NCBI GenBank assembly: GCA_947167105.1 | Contig: CAMVGU010000026.1 | Span: 1 to 43,406 of the forward strand | DNA length: 43,406 bases | Reading direction: 5' to 3' | From: an uncultured Selenomonas sp. | Lineage (GTDB): Bacteria > Bacillota > Negativicutes > Selenomonadales > Selenomonadaceae | Part shown: piece after piece, positions 31,081-40,272 of the stretch | How the letters are laid out: every line of letters begins with the position of its first letter | How positions within the stretch are numbered: position 1 is the first letter of the stretch | Translations under genes and position numbers: made by a program | Notes under the pieces: model-generated | The model's database searches: none | Told to the model about the DNA's origin: nothing | Seen by the model: only the letters and a program-made list of their open reading frames with translations

Positions 31081-31998
31081 ATGGGATTTTTTGACAAATT
31101 GAAAAAAGGTCTGAACAAGACCCGTGAAAACCTGACCAATAAAATCGAGAAGCTCGTCATCGGTTATGCGGATATTGATGAGGATTTGCTGGAGGAGCTG
31201 GAGGAGACGCTCATCATGGCGGATGTGGGCGTGAAGACCACTGATATGCTGATGCAGGCCGTGCGCCAGGGCATCAAGAGAAAGGAAATCAACTTCCCGG
31301 AGGATCTGAAGCCCTTCCTGCAGCAGGAAATAGCCCGTATCCTGACGGAAGGAACTGAAAAAGATGCCACCAGGGTGGCCAAGGAAGGCCCTACCGTGCT
31401 GCTGGTCATCGGCGTGAACGGCGCAGGCAAGACCACGACCATCGGCAAGCTCAGTGCTTACTACAAGGGGAAGGGCAAGACCGTCATGCTGGCGGCGGCG
31501 GATACATTTCGCGCCGCCGCCATCGACCAGCTGGAAGTATGGGGACAGCGCACCGGCGCGCGCGTCATCAAGCACGAGGAAGGCTCCGACCCCGCTGCAG
31601 TCGCCTTTGATGCTGTCAAGGCAGCCAAGGCCCGTGGCATTGATGTCCTCATCATAGATACGGCAGGCCGTTTGCAGACAAAATCCAATCTGATGCAGGA
31701 ATTGGAGAAAATCAACCGTGTCATAGGCCGCGAAATACCGGGAGCACCCCATGAGACACTACTGGTTCTCGATGCCACCACCGGCCAGAATGCCATCTCC
31801 CAGGCCCAGCTTTTCACTAAGGCTGCCCCCATCAGCGGCGTGGTTCTCACCAAGCTTGACGGTACAGCCAAGGGCGGCGTGGTCATAGGCATCAAGTCCG
31901 AGCTGAAAATGCCGGTCAAATGGATCGGCGTGGGCGAGGCCGTTGAGGATCTGCGTCCCTTCGTTGCTCAGGATTTCGCCAAGGCCCTGTTCGGGTAA
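31081..31998 (+). CDS. ftsY: signal recognition particle receptor FtsY
   Basis: FtsY docks SRP-ribosome complexes to the membrane. The 305-residue product has only the NG domains (N domain 1-85; G domain from about 95) and lacks the long acidic A domain of E. coli FtsY, as is usual in Firmicutes. GTPase motifs: GVNGAGKTTTIGKL (about 102), DTFRAAAIDQL, DTAGR (about 190) and TKLDGTAKGG (about 255). The N-terminal MGFFDKLKKGLNK helix is amphipathic for membrane contact. ATG 31081 is chosen over 31075 because AAGGAG is 6 bases upstream. Confidence 0.95.
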   Translation: MGFFDKLKKGLNKTRENLTNKIEKLVIGYADIDEDLLEELEETLIMADVGVKTTDMLMQAVRQGIKRKEINFPEDLKPFLQQEIARILTEGTEKDATRVAKEGPTVLLVIGVNGAGKTTTIGKLSAYYKGKGKTVMLAAADTFRAAAIDQLEVWGQRTGARVIKHEEGSDPAAVAFDAVKAAKARGIDVLIIDTAGRLQTKSNLMQELEKINRVIGREIPGAPHETLLVLDATTGQNAISQAQLFTKAAPISGVVLTKLDGTAKGGVVIGIKSELKMPVKWIGVGEAVEDLRPFVAQDFAKALFG

Positions 31999-32011
31999 TA
32001 TCAATCCGTGA

Positions 32012-32060
32012 GGAATTCCTCCAAGACCGTGGAAAAAATGGTTCTTGGGGGATTTTTCTT
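32012..32060 (+). terminator. terminator after smc-ftsY
   Basis: A stem of about a dozen pairs with a one-base bulge joins TCCTCCAAGACC with GGTTCTTGGGGGA around an A-rich loop. It is followed by TTTTTC-TTTC. It closes the smc-ftsY transcript. Confidence 0.65.
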
Positions 32061-32221
32061 TCATTCCTTGTCGGCAGGAGGATTTTTTGGCAAGACAGCG
32101 AATTATGTCGTAGCGGAAGTTATTTTCAGTATGTAGGTTCCTGCAGAAATAAAACTTGGGAAAATCATTGACGCTGTAACGGCGGGCTGAAGTCAGTTGA
32201 ACGCAATAGGAGCTGATTTTC

Positions 32222-33697
32222 GTGAAGCAATTTTTTTCTATTCCCATTTCGCGCCGTGATTTTGTTAAAATCACGGGAATGGCAGCGGCGGGGATGGCCA
32301 TAGAGGGCGGCCAACTGCCGAAAGCTGCCGCCCAAAAAGCCAGCGGGCTGCTGGGGGAGGAGAATATGCCCGTGCTCTATGATGTGGATGTTTGCGTGGT
32401 GGGCGGAGGCCCTTCCGGTGCGGCAGCGGCCATCAACGCAGCCAGGAAAGGAGCCAAAACCGTCTTGGTGGAGCGCGGCGTTGCCCTGGGCGGGCTGGCT
32501 GTTCTGGGCTGTGTCTATCCGTTTATGGACACTCACGCGCCGGACAGCGATACGCCTTATGTGTCAGAGGTGAAGGAGCGCCTGCGTCAGCATGGCATTG
32601 AGCCTTATGATGGCGTGACAGGCCAGACGTGGCATAATCCTGAAACCCTTGCCCTGATTTACGATGAAATGTGCTCCGAGGCAGGCGTAGAGATTCTCTA
32701 TCAGGCCGTCCTGGCAGACACGGTCAAGGAAGGGGCGAAGCTCAAGGCGGTTATCGTGCAGACCATCGCCGGCCTGTACGCCATCAAGGCCAGGACTTTC
32801 GTGGATGCGACTGGGGATGCCTATCTTGCCCGCTCGGCAGGGGTTGCCTATGAGCGCGGTTATGAAAAGACGGGGCATAATCAGCCCCTCTCCTTCCGCT
32901 TTGAGATGGGCGGCATTGATGTGGAGCGTCTTTATCAGTATGTTGCCGTTGAGCTTAAAGAAGATTGGTGCAAATCCAAGCCGCCGTATTTTGAGATTGC
33001 CGAAGCCATGCACAGAAAGCAGCGCTACAAGCTGGAGGAGCTTATGGCCCAGGGCGTGGCAAGCGGGGAGTTGACCCAGGAGGAAGCGGAATACATGCAG
33101 GGGTACACCATCCTGGGCAAGAATGGCGTCATGAGCATGAACTGCCCTGAGATTCCCGTGCGCTTCTCGGCTACAGATCCGGTTTCTTACAGCAAGGCTG
33201 TCACCTACGGACGCAGGATGATGCATCATATCGCCGCATACCTGATCCGTCACCTGCCCGGATTCGAGAATGCCTTTATCAGCCGTGAGGCCGCCATGCT
33301 GGGAGCCAGGGAATCCTGGCGTATTCGCGGCAAATACTATCTGGTGGAGGACGATTACCACAACCAGAGCCGTTTTCCCGATGCCGTTTGCCGCACAGCC
33401 TGGTTTATTGACGCTCACGGCGAGAAAATATCGGAGAAATTACCAGCAGGCGGCTTCTATGAAATCCCCTATCGCTCCCTGGTGACTGATGAGATTAAAA
33501 ACCTTATCGTTGTGGGACGTGCAATCAGTGCCAGCTTTATCCTGCAGGCTTCCATGCGCATTCAAGCCACCTGCATGAGCATAGGCGAAGCAGCGGGCAT
33601 AGCGGCAGCCTGGGGCATAGCGCACAAAGTGGATGCAAATGAGCTGAAGTGGGAGAACCTGCCGCAAAAGGAGCGCAGCTATGTGAGCGCAGGCTGA
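32222..33697 (+). CDS. Tat-exported FAD-dependent oxidoreductase
   Basis: The 491-residue flavoprotein belongs to the FAD_oxidored (PF12831-type) group. A twin-arginine signal SRRDFVK (10-16) and a hydrophobic stretch precede an FAD Rossmann fold, VCVVGGGPSGAAAAINA (57-73) with VLVERG (81-86). Further family motifs are FVDATGDAYLARSAG and IVVGRAISASF...QATCMSIGEAAGIAAAWG. Folded export with cofactor fits a periplasmic dehydrogenase or reductase, but no partner cytochrome or ferredoxin gene adjoins it. GTG 32222 follows AGGAG (11 bases). Substrate unknown. Confidence 0.82.
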   Translation: MKQFFSIPISRRDFVKITGMAAAGMAIEGGQLPKAAAQKASGLLGEENMPVLYDVDVCVVGGGPSGAAAAINAARKGAKTVLVERGVALGGLAVLGCVYPFMDTHAPDSDTPYVSEVKERLRQHGIEPYDGVTGQTWHNPETLALIYDEMCSEAGVEILYQAVLADTVKEGAKLKAVIVQTIAGLYAIKARTFVDATGDAYLARSAGVAYERGYEKTGHNQPLSFRFEMGGIDVERLYQYVAVELKEDWCKSKPPYFEIAEAMHRKQRYKLEELMAQGVASGELTQEEAEYMQGYTILGKNGVMSMNCPEIPVRFSATDPVSYSKAVTYGRRMMHHIAAYLIRHLPGFENAFISREAAMLGARESWRIRGKYYLVEDDYHNQSRFPDAVCRTAWFIDAHGEKISEKLPAGGFYEIPYRSLVTDEIKNLIVVGRAISASFILQASMRIQATCMSIGEAAGIAAAWGIAHKVDANELKWENLPQKERSYVSAG

Positions 33698-33707
33698 GAA
33701 TAGGAAG

Positions 33708-33911
33708 ATGCTGTTTACGAGGAGGTTTGCAATTATAAAATTTGGAACCGAGGTATCTGCTCAGGCAAGTGACGGAGTGAGCGGCGGAACTTTTGCCGAT
33801 GCGATCATTGTGGCAAACGGGGTATGGGTTTACCAACTGGATAAAAAGGGCCTGGCAGTTGATATTTCACTGAAAGGCGCGAGAATTTCTCCGTTCCGGA
33901 CGCTTAATTAG
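33708..33911 (+). pseudogene. C-terminal fragment of a SYLF/Ysc84-type lipid-binding protein
   Basis: The 67-codon frame encodes IIKFGTEVSAQASDG...GVWVYQLDKKGLAVDISLKGARISP. This corresponds to the end of the SYLF (DUF500/Ysc84) domain, with its 'Y-S/Q-x-x-KGL-x-x-x-ISLxG' hallmark. A full domain is about 190-220 residues, so some 130 N-terminal residues and any signal peptide are missing. GAGGAGG lies inside the frame. I read it as a truncated relic between the oxidoreductase gene and the RND operon; it could also be a translated micro-protein. Confidence 0.5.
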
Positions 33912-33967
33912 GTGCGGAGCAGGAGAGGAAGGGCAAGCCTGCGGGCGAATAGAGAGGGGTAAACAGT

Positions 33968-35146
33968 ATGGGATTTATGAGAAACGCGGCGATTGGTGTC
34001 GCACTGGTGAGTGTCCTGCTGACGGGATGCGGCAGCGAGGAGATGCCGGCAGCGGGGAAGACCCAGGTCAAGGTAATGAAGGTCTTGCGGCAGGATACGC
34101 CGGTATCCTACGGATATCCGGGACACTTGCAGGGACGGGAAGAAGTACAGGTACATTCCCGCGTCTCGGGAAGCATTGTGGAAAAATACTTCGAAGGCGG
34201 GGACTTTGTTCACGCCGGTGACCCCCTTTATCGCATTGATTCCCGTCAGTATGAAACTGCCCTCATAGATGCCCAGGGCAAGCTGCACAAGGCGGAGGCT
34301 TCTTTGCGCAACATTAAGGAAGATCTGGATAGATATGAAAGACTGTGGCTGGATCGGGCAGTTTCTGAGCAGACGGTTGCCAACAAGCGGGCTGAAATGG
34401 CTGAACAGCAGGCAACGGTGGAATCCGAGCAGGCTGCCGTGCGCAAGGCTCAGGAAAATTTGGATGATACCATAGTCTATGCTCCCATGGACGGCAGGTT
34501 GGCCGTGGATGATGTGGCGGTTGGGGCCTACGCTACGGCAGGAGCGACCAGCTTGGTGACCATCGGCACCATGGACCCGATTTATGTGCAGTTCAGTGTC
34601 AGTGAGACAGAATACCTCAACATTTTGACGGAAGCATTTGAAGCCGGCAACCTGCCGTCTGAATCAGTCTACGAGCCGCCGAAAATCAAGGTTACTCTGA
34701 GCAACGGCAGGGAATATCCCCTCGAGGGACAAATCGTAACGTCAGACCGTGCCATGTCTGATCAGTCAGGCTCCCTTACGGTTAAAGCTCTGCTGCCCAA
34801 TCCCCAGGGGGTTCTGCTGCCCGGCATGTTTACCCAGGTGCATATCCTGGGCGTCGTGGAAAAGAATGCCATGCTCGTTCCCCAGCGCGCTGTGCAGCAG
34901 CTTTTGGATGAAAACTTTGTCCTGGTGGCAGACAGCGACGGCAAATCCCTTTCCAAAAAGGTCAAGCTGGGGGAGAAGGTCGGAAGCTATTATATCGTGA
35001 CAGACGGTCTTTCCGACTCCGATATGGTGATCGTAGAAGGCTTGTCGCACCTCCAAAGCGGTGTCGAGATTGACGCTACCACGGTGACGGCGCAGGATAT
35101 GGGTTTCTCCATCAATGAAACCACGGAAATTGTTGATAAATCGTAA
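33968..35146 (+). CDS. RND efflux periplasmic adaptor (AcrA/MexA type lipoprotein)
   Basis: This membrane-fusion protein links an RND pump to an outer-membrane channel. The 392-residue product begins with a lipoprotein signal (VSVLLTGC, lipobox Cys about 20). Then come the biotinyl-lipoyl-like half motifs (VQVHSRVSGSIVEKYFEGGDFVHAGDPLYRID, in parts; TIVYAPMDGRLAVDDVAVGAYA), a coiled-coil hairpin with many Glu/Gln/Ala (about 105-170) and beta-barrel domains. GAGAGGGG precedes ATG 33968. It heads a five-gene run. The RND permease gene starts 14 bases downstream. Confidence 0.92.
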   Translation: MGFMRNAAIGVALVSVLLTGCGSEEMPAAGKTQVKVMKVLRQDTPVSYGYPGHLQGREEVQVHSRVSGSIVEKYFEGGDFVHAGDPLYRIDSRQYETALIDAQGKLHKAEASLRNIKEDLDRYERLWLDRAVSEQTVANKRAEMAEQQATVESEQAAVRKAQENLDDTIVYAPMDGRLAVDDVAVGAYATAGATSLVTIGTMDPIYVQFSVSETEYLNILTEAFEAGNLPSESVYEPPKIKVTLSNGREYPLEGQIVTSDRAMSDQSGSLTVKALLPNPQGVLLPGMFTQVHILGVVEKNAMLVPQRAVQQLLDENFVLVADSDGKSLSKKVKLGEKVGSYYIVTDGLSDSDMVIVEGLSHLQSGVEIDATTVTAQDMGFSINETTEIVDKS

Positions 35147-35160
35147 GGAGGCGGCAAATA

Positions 35161-38100
35161 GTGTCACGGTTCTTTATTCATCGCCCCATTTTCGCTATTG
35201 TCATCTCCATTATCATCGTGATACTCGGCGCGATTTCCGGCCTGAATCTGCCCATTGCCCAGTATCCGCAGATTACCCAGCCTACTGTCACCGTGAATAC
35301 AAATTACACGGGCGCTAATGCCGGAGTCATCAACCAGACGGTGGCCCAGGTCATTGAGCAGCAGGTCAACGGTACCCAGGGCATGGACAGCATGAACTCC
35401 AGCTCCGATGATACTGGCAACTACGAGCTGAGCGTTAAATTTGAGCTTGGCACCAACAGTGACATGGATGCGGTGCTGGTGCAGAACAATGTTTCCATAG
35501 CCAATGCCAGCCTGCCTTCGGCTGTCCAGGCCGTGGGTGTTACCACCAAGAAAGCATCCAGCGATATGTCCTATATGTTTGCCCTGTACTCTCCCAATGG
35601 TACTTTTAAGCGTACTTTCATTATGAATTACGCTAATATCTACATCATTGATGCCTTGAAACGCATCAAGGGTGTGGGCGATGTCACTCCCTTCGGGTCG
35701 CAATACGCCATGCGTGTGTGGCTGAATCCGGCGCGTCTGTCGGATCTGGGCCTGACTGTCGGCGATGTGGAAAATGCCATCAGGGAGCAGAATGTCCAGG
35801 CTCCCGCCGGAACCATCGGGCAGTTGCCCACGCCCGCCAATCAGGAAAGACAGTACACAGGCAATGTGGAAGGCAGGCTCACCACACCGGAGGAATTCGG
35901 CAATGTTATCCTGAAAGCCCAGGAGGACGGCTCCTATGTCCGTATCAAGGATGTAGGACGGGTTGAAACCGGGGCCAAGACGACTACGATGATTTCCGAT
36001 GCCAACGGCGCACCCAGCGCGGGATTTGGCATTAAGCTGACCGATGATGCCAATGCCATGGAAACCGTTGCCGAGGTCAAAAAGGTCTTGGAGGAAGCGT
36101 CGAAGGATTTCCCGGATGATCTGGTTTACAGGCCCGTTATCGACAATACGGAGTATATCGCCGAATCCATCGGCGAAGTGGTGAATACCTTCAAGGAAGC
36201 CCTGATGCTGGTTATCATCATTGTGTTCCTCTTCCTCCAAAGCTGGCGGGCAACGCTGATTCCGGTGCTGGCGATTCCCGTATCCCTGGTGGGAACTTTT
36301 GCAAGTTTCGTGGTCCTTGGCTTTACCATCAACACCCTGACTCTTTTCGCCATGGTGCTGGCTATCGGCCTGGTGGTTGATGATGCCATTGTGGTTATAG
36401 AAAATGTGGAATCCCACATGAAAAAGGACGGCCTGGGGCCGGTGGAGGCAACGGAAGTTGCCATGGACGAGGTGCAGGGGCCTGTGGTCGCCATCGCCTT
36501 TGTTCTGTCGGCGGTATTCATCCCCTGCGCTTTCCTGGGCGGCACCACAGGCGTGCTCTACAGGCAGTTTGCCCTGACTATTGCGGTATCTATGGCGCTT
36601 TCCGCCTTTATCGCCCTGACCCTGACTCCTGCCCTGTGCGCTCTCCTGATGAAGCCCCACGATCCAAACAAGAAGAAAAATATTCTGGATCGTTTCTTTG
36701 ACAGCTTCAACGATTGGTTTGAGCGCACTCAGAACCGCTATACGGGGGGCGTGGCCTGGTTTATCAGCCATGCCAAGACCAGCGTAGCGAGCCTCCTTGT
36801 CATCTGCGTCCTGGCGGGTGTATGCTTCAAGTTGCTGCCCTCAACCTTTGTCCCCGATGAGGATCAGGGTTATTTTGTGGCCTCGGTAACTATGCCCGAC
36901 GGAACGTCATTGAATCGCACTTACGAAACCATGGAAGCAGTGGAGAAGGAGCTCAGCGAGATTCCGGGCGTGAGAAACGTCATGAAAATTGCCGGTTATG
37001 ATGTGCTGTCTTCCGGCTCTAAATCAAACAGTGGTACCTTCTTCGTGAGCCTTGATCCCTGGGCTGAGAGGACGGATGCGGAGCTTTCCATAGGGTCCAT
37101 TGTGGACAAGGCTAACGCCCTGGGAGCCAATCACCGGGAGGGCACAATCATGGCCTTTACCACTCCCGCATTGCCGGGATTTGGCATGGTGGGCGGCTGG
37201 AGCATGGAACTTTTGGACATGACGGGGCACACGGATAAGGAACTGGACAGCATCACCAAAGAGCTGCTGGCGGCGGCAAACCAGCGTCCCGAGCTCACAG
37301 GTGTCTACACCACTTATTCTATAGATTCTCCTATTTGCAAGTTTGATGTGAACCGTGAAAAAGTCAAGCAGCTCGGCGTGGATCTTTCCGATGTGTTCAC
37401 GGCGCTGCAAGTCAACTACGGCGGCGCACAGATAAATGATTTTGTCCAATTCGGACGTACCTATAAGGTTATTATGCAATCCGATGCTCAGTATCGGAGC
37501 GAGAAAGAGGCCTTAAAATTCAACTATGTCCGTAATGCCTTAGGCACGATGGTGCCTTTGGATAGCTTGCTTACGCCGAAGCTTTCGACTTCCACTTCCA
37601 TCATTTCCAGGTTCAACGGCACCCGCAGCATCAGCATCCAGGGCGGCATTGCCGAAGGCTACAGCTCCGGACAGGCCATCGCCGCCATGGAAGAAGTGGT
37701 GCGGCAGACGGCTCCGGCAGGCTTCAAGGTGGAGTGGTCGGGCCAGAGCCGCGAGGAAAAGAAATCTTCCGGCTCCACCGGGCAGATTATGGTCCTGGCC
37801 CTGGTCTTTGTATTCCTGTGCCTGGCGGCACTCTATGAAAGCTGGAGCGTTCCTTTTGCCGTCCTCCTGACGGTACCTACGGGACTTTTTGGGGCGTTCT
37901 TCGTGCAGCTATCGCTGATGATGCTGGAGGCAAGTTTAGGGCACATGAATCCGGGTCTGCAAAACAGCGTTTACATGCAGATCGGCGTCATTATGATTAT
38001 GGGTCTTGCGGCGAAAAATGCCATCCTTATTGTGGAATTTGCCAAAGTGCGCGTTGACCAGGGCATGGAGCCGGTCAAGGCAGCCATTGAGGCGGCGGGC

Positions 38101-38358
38101 CTGCGCCTCAGACCTATCATTATGACCTCCCTGGCCTTTATCATCGGCTGTCTGCCCCTGGCCATGGCCCACGGCGCAGGAGCCGCAGCCAGGAACAGCA
38201 TGGGCACGGCGGTTGTGGGCGGCATGTTCTTTGCAACCTGCCTGGGGATTTTCCTGATCCCGGTGCTCTATGTGATTGTAGTGTGGCTGGCCTTGAAACT
38301 TACGGGAGGAAAGACACCTGCCCAGTCAAAAGCAGAAGGTGTGAGCACGGAGGGATAG
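35161..38358 (+). CDS. RND multidrug efflux permease (HAE1/AcrB type)
   Basis: This trimeric inner-membrane proton/drug antiporter has 1065 residues, close to AcrB, with twelve helices and two large periplasmic loops. TM4 carries the essential Asp pair in IGLVVDDAIVVIENVE (about 405-410). TM10 has the Lys in MIMGLAAKNAILIVEFAK (about 940). The first helix reads FIHRPIFAIVISIIIVI. GTG 35161 follows AAGGAGG. Substrate range cannot be read from sequence. No TolC-type outer-membrane factor is encoded in the window. Confidence 0.95.
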   Translation: MSRFFIHRPIFAIVISIIIVILGAISGLNLPIAQYPQITQPTVTVNTNYTGANAGVINQTVAQVIEQQVNGTQGMDSMNSSSDDTGNYELSVKFELGTNSDMDAVLVQNNVSIANASLPSAVQAVGVTTKKASSDMSYMFALYSPNGTFKRTFIMNYANIYIIDALKRIKGVGDVTPFGSQYAMRVWLNPARLSDLGLTVGDVENAIREQNVQAPAGTIGQLPTPANQERQYTGNVEGRLTTPEEFGNVILKAQEDGSYVRIKDVGRVETGAKTTTMISDANGAPSAGFGIKLTDDANAMETVAEVKKVLEEASKDFPDDLVYRPVIDNTEYIAESIGEVVNTFKEALMLVIIIVFLFLQSWRATLIPVLAIPVSLVGTFASFVVLGFTINTLTLFAMVLAIGLVVDDAIVVIENVESHMKKDGLGPVEATEVAMDEVQGPVVAIAFVLSAVFIPCAFLGGTTGVLYRQFALTIAVSMALSAFIALTLTPALCALLMKPHDPNKKKNILDRFFDSFNDWFERTQNRYTGGVAWFISHAKTSVASLLVICVLAGVCFKLLPSTFVPDEDQGYFVASVTMPDGTSLNRTYETMEAVEKELSEIPGVRNVMKIAGYDVLSSGSKSNSGTFFVSLDPWAERTDAELSIGSIVDKANALGANHREGTIMAFTTPALPGFGMVGGWSMELLDMTGHTDKELDSITKELLAAANQRPELTGVYTTYSIDSPICKFDVNREKVKQLGVDLSDVFTALQVNYGGAQINDFVQFGRTYKVIMQSDAQYRSEKEALKFNYVRNALGTMVPLDSLLTPKLSTSTSIISRFNGTRSISIQGGIAEGYSSGQAIAAMEEVVRQTAPAGFKVEWSGQSREEKKSSGSTGQIMVLALVFVFLCLAALYESWSVPFAVLLTVPTGLFGAFFVQLSLMMLEASLGHMNPGLQNSVYMQIGVIMIMGLAAKNAILIVEFAKVRVDQGMEPVKAAIEAAGLRLRPIIMTSLAFIIGCLPLAMAHGAGAAARNSMGTAVVGGMFFATCLGIFLIPVLYVIVVWLALKLTGGKTPAQSKAEGVSTEG

Positions 38359-38363
38359 GCATT

Positions 38364-39161
38364 ATGAATTTTTTCAGGCGGGCGGCAAGGACTCTTGCTG
38401 CAATGTTCTTTGCGGCGGCGTATTTTTGTTCGCTGCCCCTTGCCCTGGCAGGGCATCTTGAAGATATTGAGGCCAGGGGCACGATTCGCATTGGCACGAC
38501 AGGCGACTACATCCCCATGTCCTACCTGAATCCCCAGACGGGCAAGTATGAGGGAATTGATGCAGAACTGTCGGAGCTGATTGCAGCTTCCCTGGGCGTG
38601 AAAATCGAATATGTGCCTACAACCTGGCCAACCCTTGCCGCCGATACGCAAGCGGGGAAGTTCGATATTGCCCTTTGCGGCATATCCAGAAATTACAACC
38701 GGGCCAGAACGATGGCCATGTCCGATGCCTATGGCGAGGGGCTGTTCGGTAAAACTATCCTTTGCCGCAAGGAGGATGTGAAACGCTTCAGGAGCCTTGC
38801 GGACATCAACCGCCCGGAAGTCCGCGTGATGATCAATCCCGGCGGCACAAATGAGAAATTCGCCCGGGCGAACCTTCCCAATGCAAAGCTTATCATCCAT
38901 GATGAGAATGCTGATATTCCCCGCCGGATTGCGGAAGGGCAGGCTGACATTATGATTACGGAGACCGTGGAGGCCGCCCACTATGTCAGAAGCGATAAAA
39001 GGCTTGCTGCGCCGCTGATGAACGAACCCTTCACCCGCCATTCCTGCGGCATTCTGATGCAAAAGGGGGATCAGGAATGGCTGAATTACATCAATTTTGT
39101 TCTGGCTGAACTGAAAATGGATGGCACTATGGCACATCTGGAAGCAACCTATTTACGATAA
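38364..39161 (+). CDS. PheC-like periplasmic cyclohexadienyl dehydratase / SBP-fold protein
   Basis: The 265-residue exported protein (signal peptide to about 31) has a type 2 periplasmic binding protein fold. It matches PheC-type cyclohexadienyl dehydratases closely in the segments IGTTGDYIPMSY, PTTWPTLAADTQAGKFDIALCGIS (in parts), NPGGTNEKFARANLP and EGQADIMITETVEA. PheC converts prephenate or arogenate to phenylpyruvate or phenylalanine in the periplasm. A plain amino-acid-binding protein is possible, but the PGGTNEKFARANL motif favours PheC. ATG 38364 lies 5 bases after the RND permease stop, so it is in the pump operon. Confidence 0.78.
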   Translation: MNFFRRAARTLAAMFFAAAYFCSLPLALAGHLEDIEARGTIRIGTTGDYIPMSYLNPQTGKYEGIDAELSELIAASLGVKIEYVPTTWPTLAADTQAGKFDIALCGISRNYNRARTMAMSDAYGEGLFGKTILCRKEDVKRFRSLADINRPEVRVMINPGGTNEKFARANLPNAKLIIHDENADIPRRIAEGQADIMITETVEAAHYVRSDKRLAAPLMNEPFTRHSCGILMQKGDQEWLNYINFVLAELKMDGTMAHLEATYLR

Positions 39162-39183
39162 AAAATAAAAGGAGTATTTCACC

Positions 39184-40269
39184 GTGAAACAATCGCGTAA
39201 AAAAATAATGGCAGGCTTGCTTGCCGCAGTTCTAAGCTGCAGTTTTGCCTTTGCAACGGAAGCGGCTACCAGGAATGAGATCGCCCAAGTAACAGTAAAC
39301 AAAAAGGGCAGCGATTTCCGTTATTGGAACAAGGATGCTGCCTCCTATCAGGCACTCACAAGTTATGTCAGGGACGTGACAAATAAAAAAAGCGCAAACT
39401 TTATCCCACCGGAGGACCGCGTTGCCGTATTCGATATGGACGGCACTTTTGTCTGCGAGACCGCGCCCTATTACTTTGAATGGATGCTCTACCTGGAGCG
39501 TGCCCTCTATGACAAGGATTACACACCATCACAGGAAATGAGGGATTACGCACAGGTCATTGAGGCCGGTATCCGCAAGAAGGGGCAGTTCCCCAAAGGT
39601 GTGGATGTAGGGGAGGCGAGGGCCCAGGAAGCTGTTTTCGCTGGCATGACTCCGGGGGAATATGAAGCCTATGTCCAAAGATTCATGGAAAAACCGGTAG
39701 AAGGATTGACAAATTTGAAATGGGGCGAAGCCTTTTACCTGCCCATGGTAGAAGTTATAAAATACCTGCAGGCCAACGATTTTTCCGTGTATGTCGTTTC
39801 CGGCAGCGACCGCCCCACTGTGAGGATACTGGTATCAGAGCTTTTGCAAATCAGTCCGGGCAACGTAATCGGCTCAGACCCGAAAATAATTGCCGCAGGG
39901 CAGGGGGACAAGGACGGCCAGGATTATGTCTATGGCAAGAATGATTATCTCGTCCGGGGCGAGCTGATTGAAAAAAATCTCAAGATGAACAAAGTATCGT
40001 CTATAGCCAAGGAAATCGGCAAGCAGCCTGTCCTGGCCTTTGGCAATTCCAGCGGCGATACCAGCATGCTCAATTATGCCGTTTACGGCAACAAATACAA
40101 GAGCGCGGCGTTTTTCGTCCTGTGCGACGACACCGTGCGGGAACTTGGCAATCTTGAGAAAGCCGAAAAATGCAGAAAGCTTGCCGCTGAGAACGGCTGG
40201 ACGTCTATATCCATGAAAGACGATTTTGCAACGATTTACGGCGATGGCGTGACCCGTACCGGCAAATGA
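39184..40269 (+). CDS. exported HAD-family phosphatase
   Basis: The 361-residue protein has a signal peptide (MKQSRKKIMAGLLAAVL...ATEAA). The HAD catalytic domain shows motif I FDMDGTF (83-89; Asp84 nucleophile), motif II VVSGSDR (about 205) and motif IV GNSSGDTSML (about 285). A large helical cap lies between motifs I and II. The layout resembles phosphoserine-phosphatase-like exported HADs. GTG 39184 follows AAGGAG. It lies 22 bases after the PheC-like gene and 3 bases before the UvrA-like gene. Substrate unknown. Confidence 0.82.
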   Translation: MKQSRKKIMAGLLAAVLSCSFAFATEAATRNEIAQVTVNKKGSDFRYWNKDAASYQALTSYVRDVTNKKSANFIPPEDRVAVFDMDGTFVCETAPYYFEWMLYLERALYDKDYTPSQEMRDYAQVIEAGIRKKGQFPKGVDVGEARAQEAVFAGMTPGEYEAYVQRFMEKPVEGLTNLKWGEAFYLPMVEVIKYLQANDFSVYVVSGSDRPTVRILVSELLQISPGNVIGSDPKIIAAGQGDKDGQDYVYGKNDYLVRGELIEKNLKMNKVSSIAKEIGKQPVLAFGNSSGDTSMLNYAVYGNKYKSAAFFVLCDDTVRELGNLEKAEKCRKLAAENGWTSISMKDDFATIYGDGVTRTGK

Positions 40270-40272
40270 CAG

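Noticed and set aside
35164..36771. 535-codon minus-strand frame opposite the RND permease
   Set aside because: Shadow of a well-defined AcrB-type gene.
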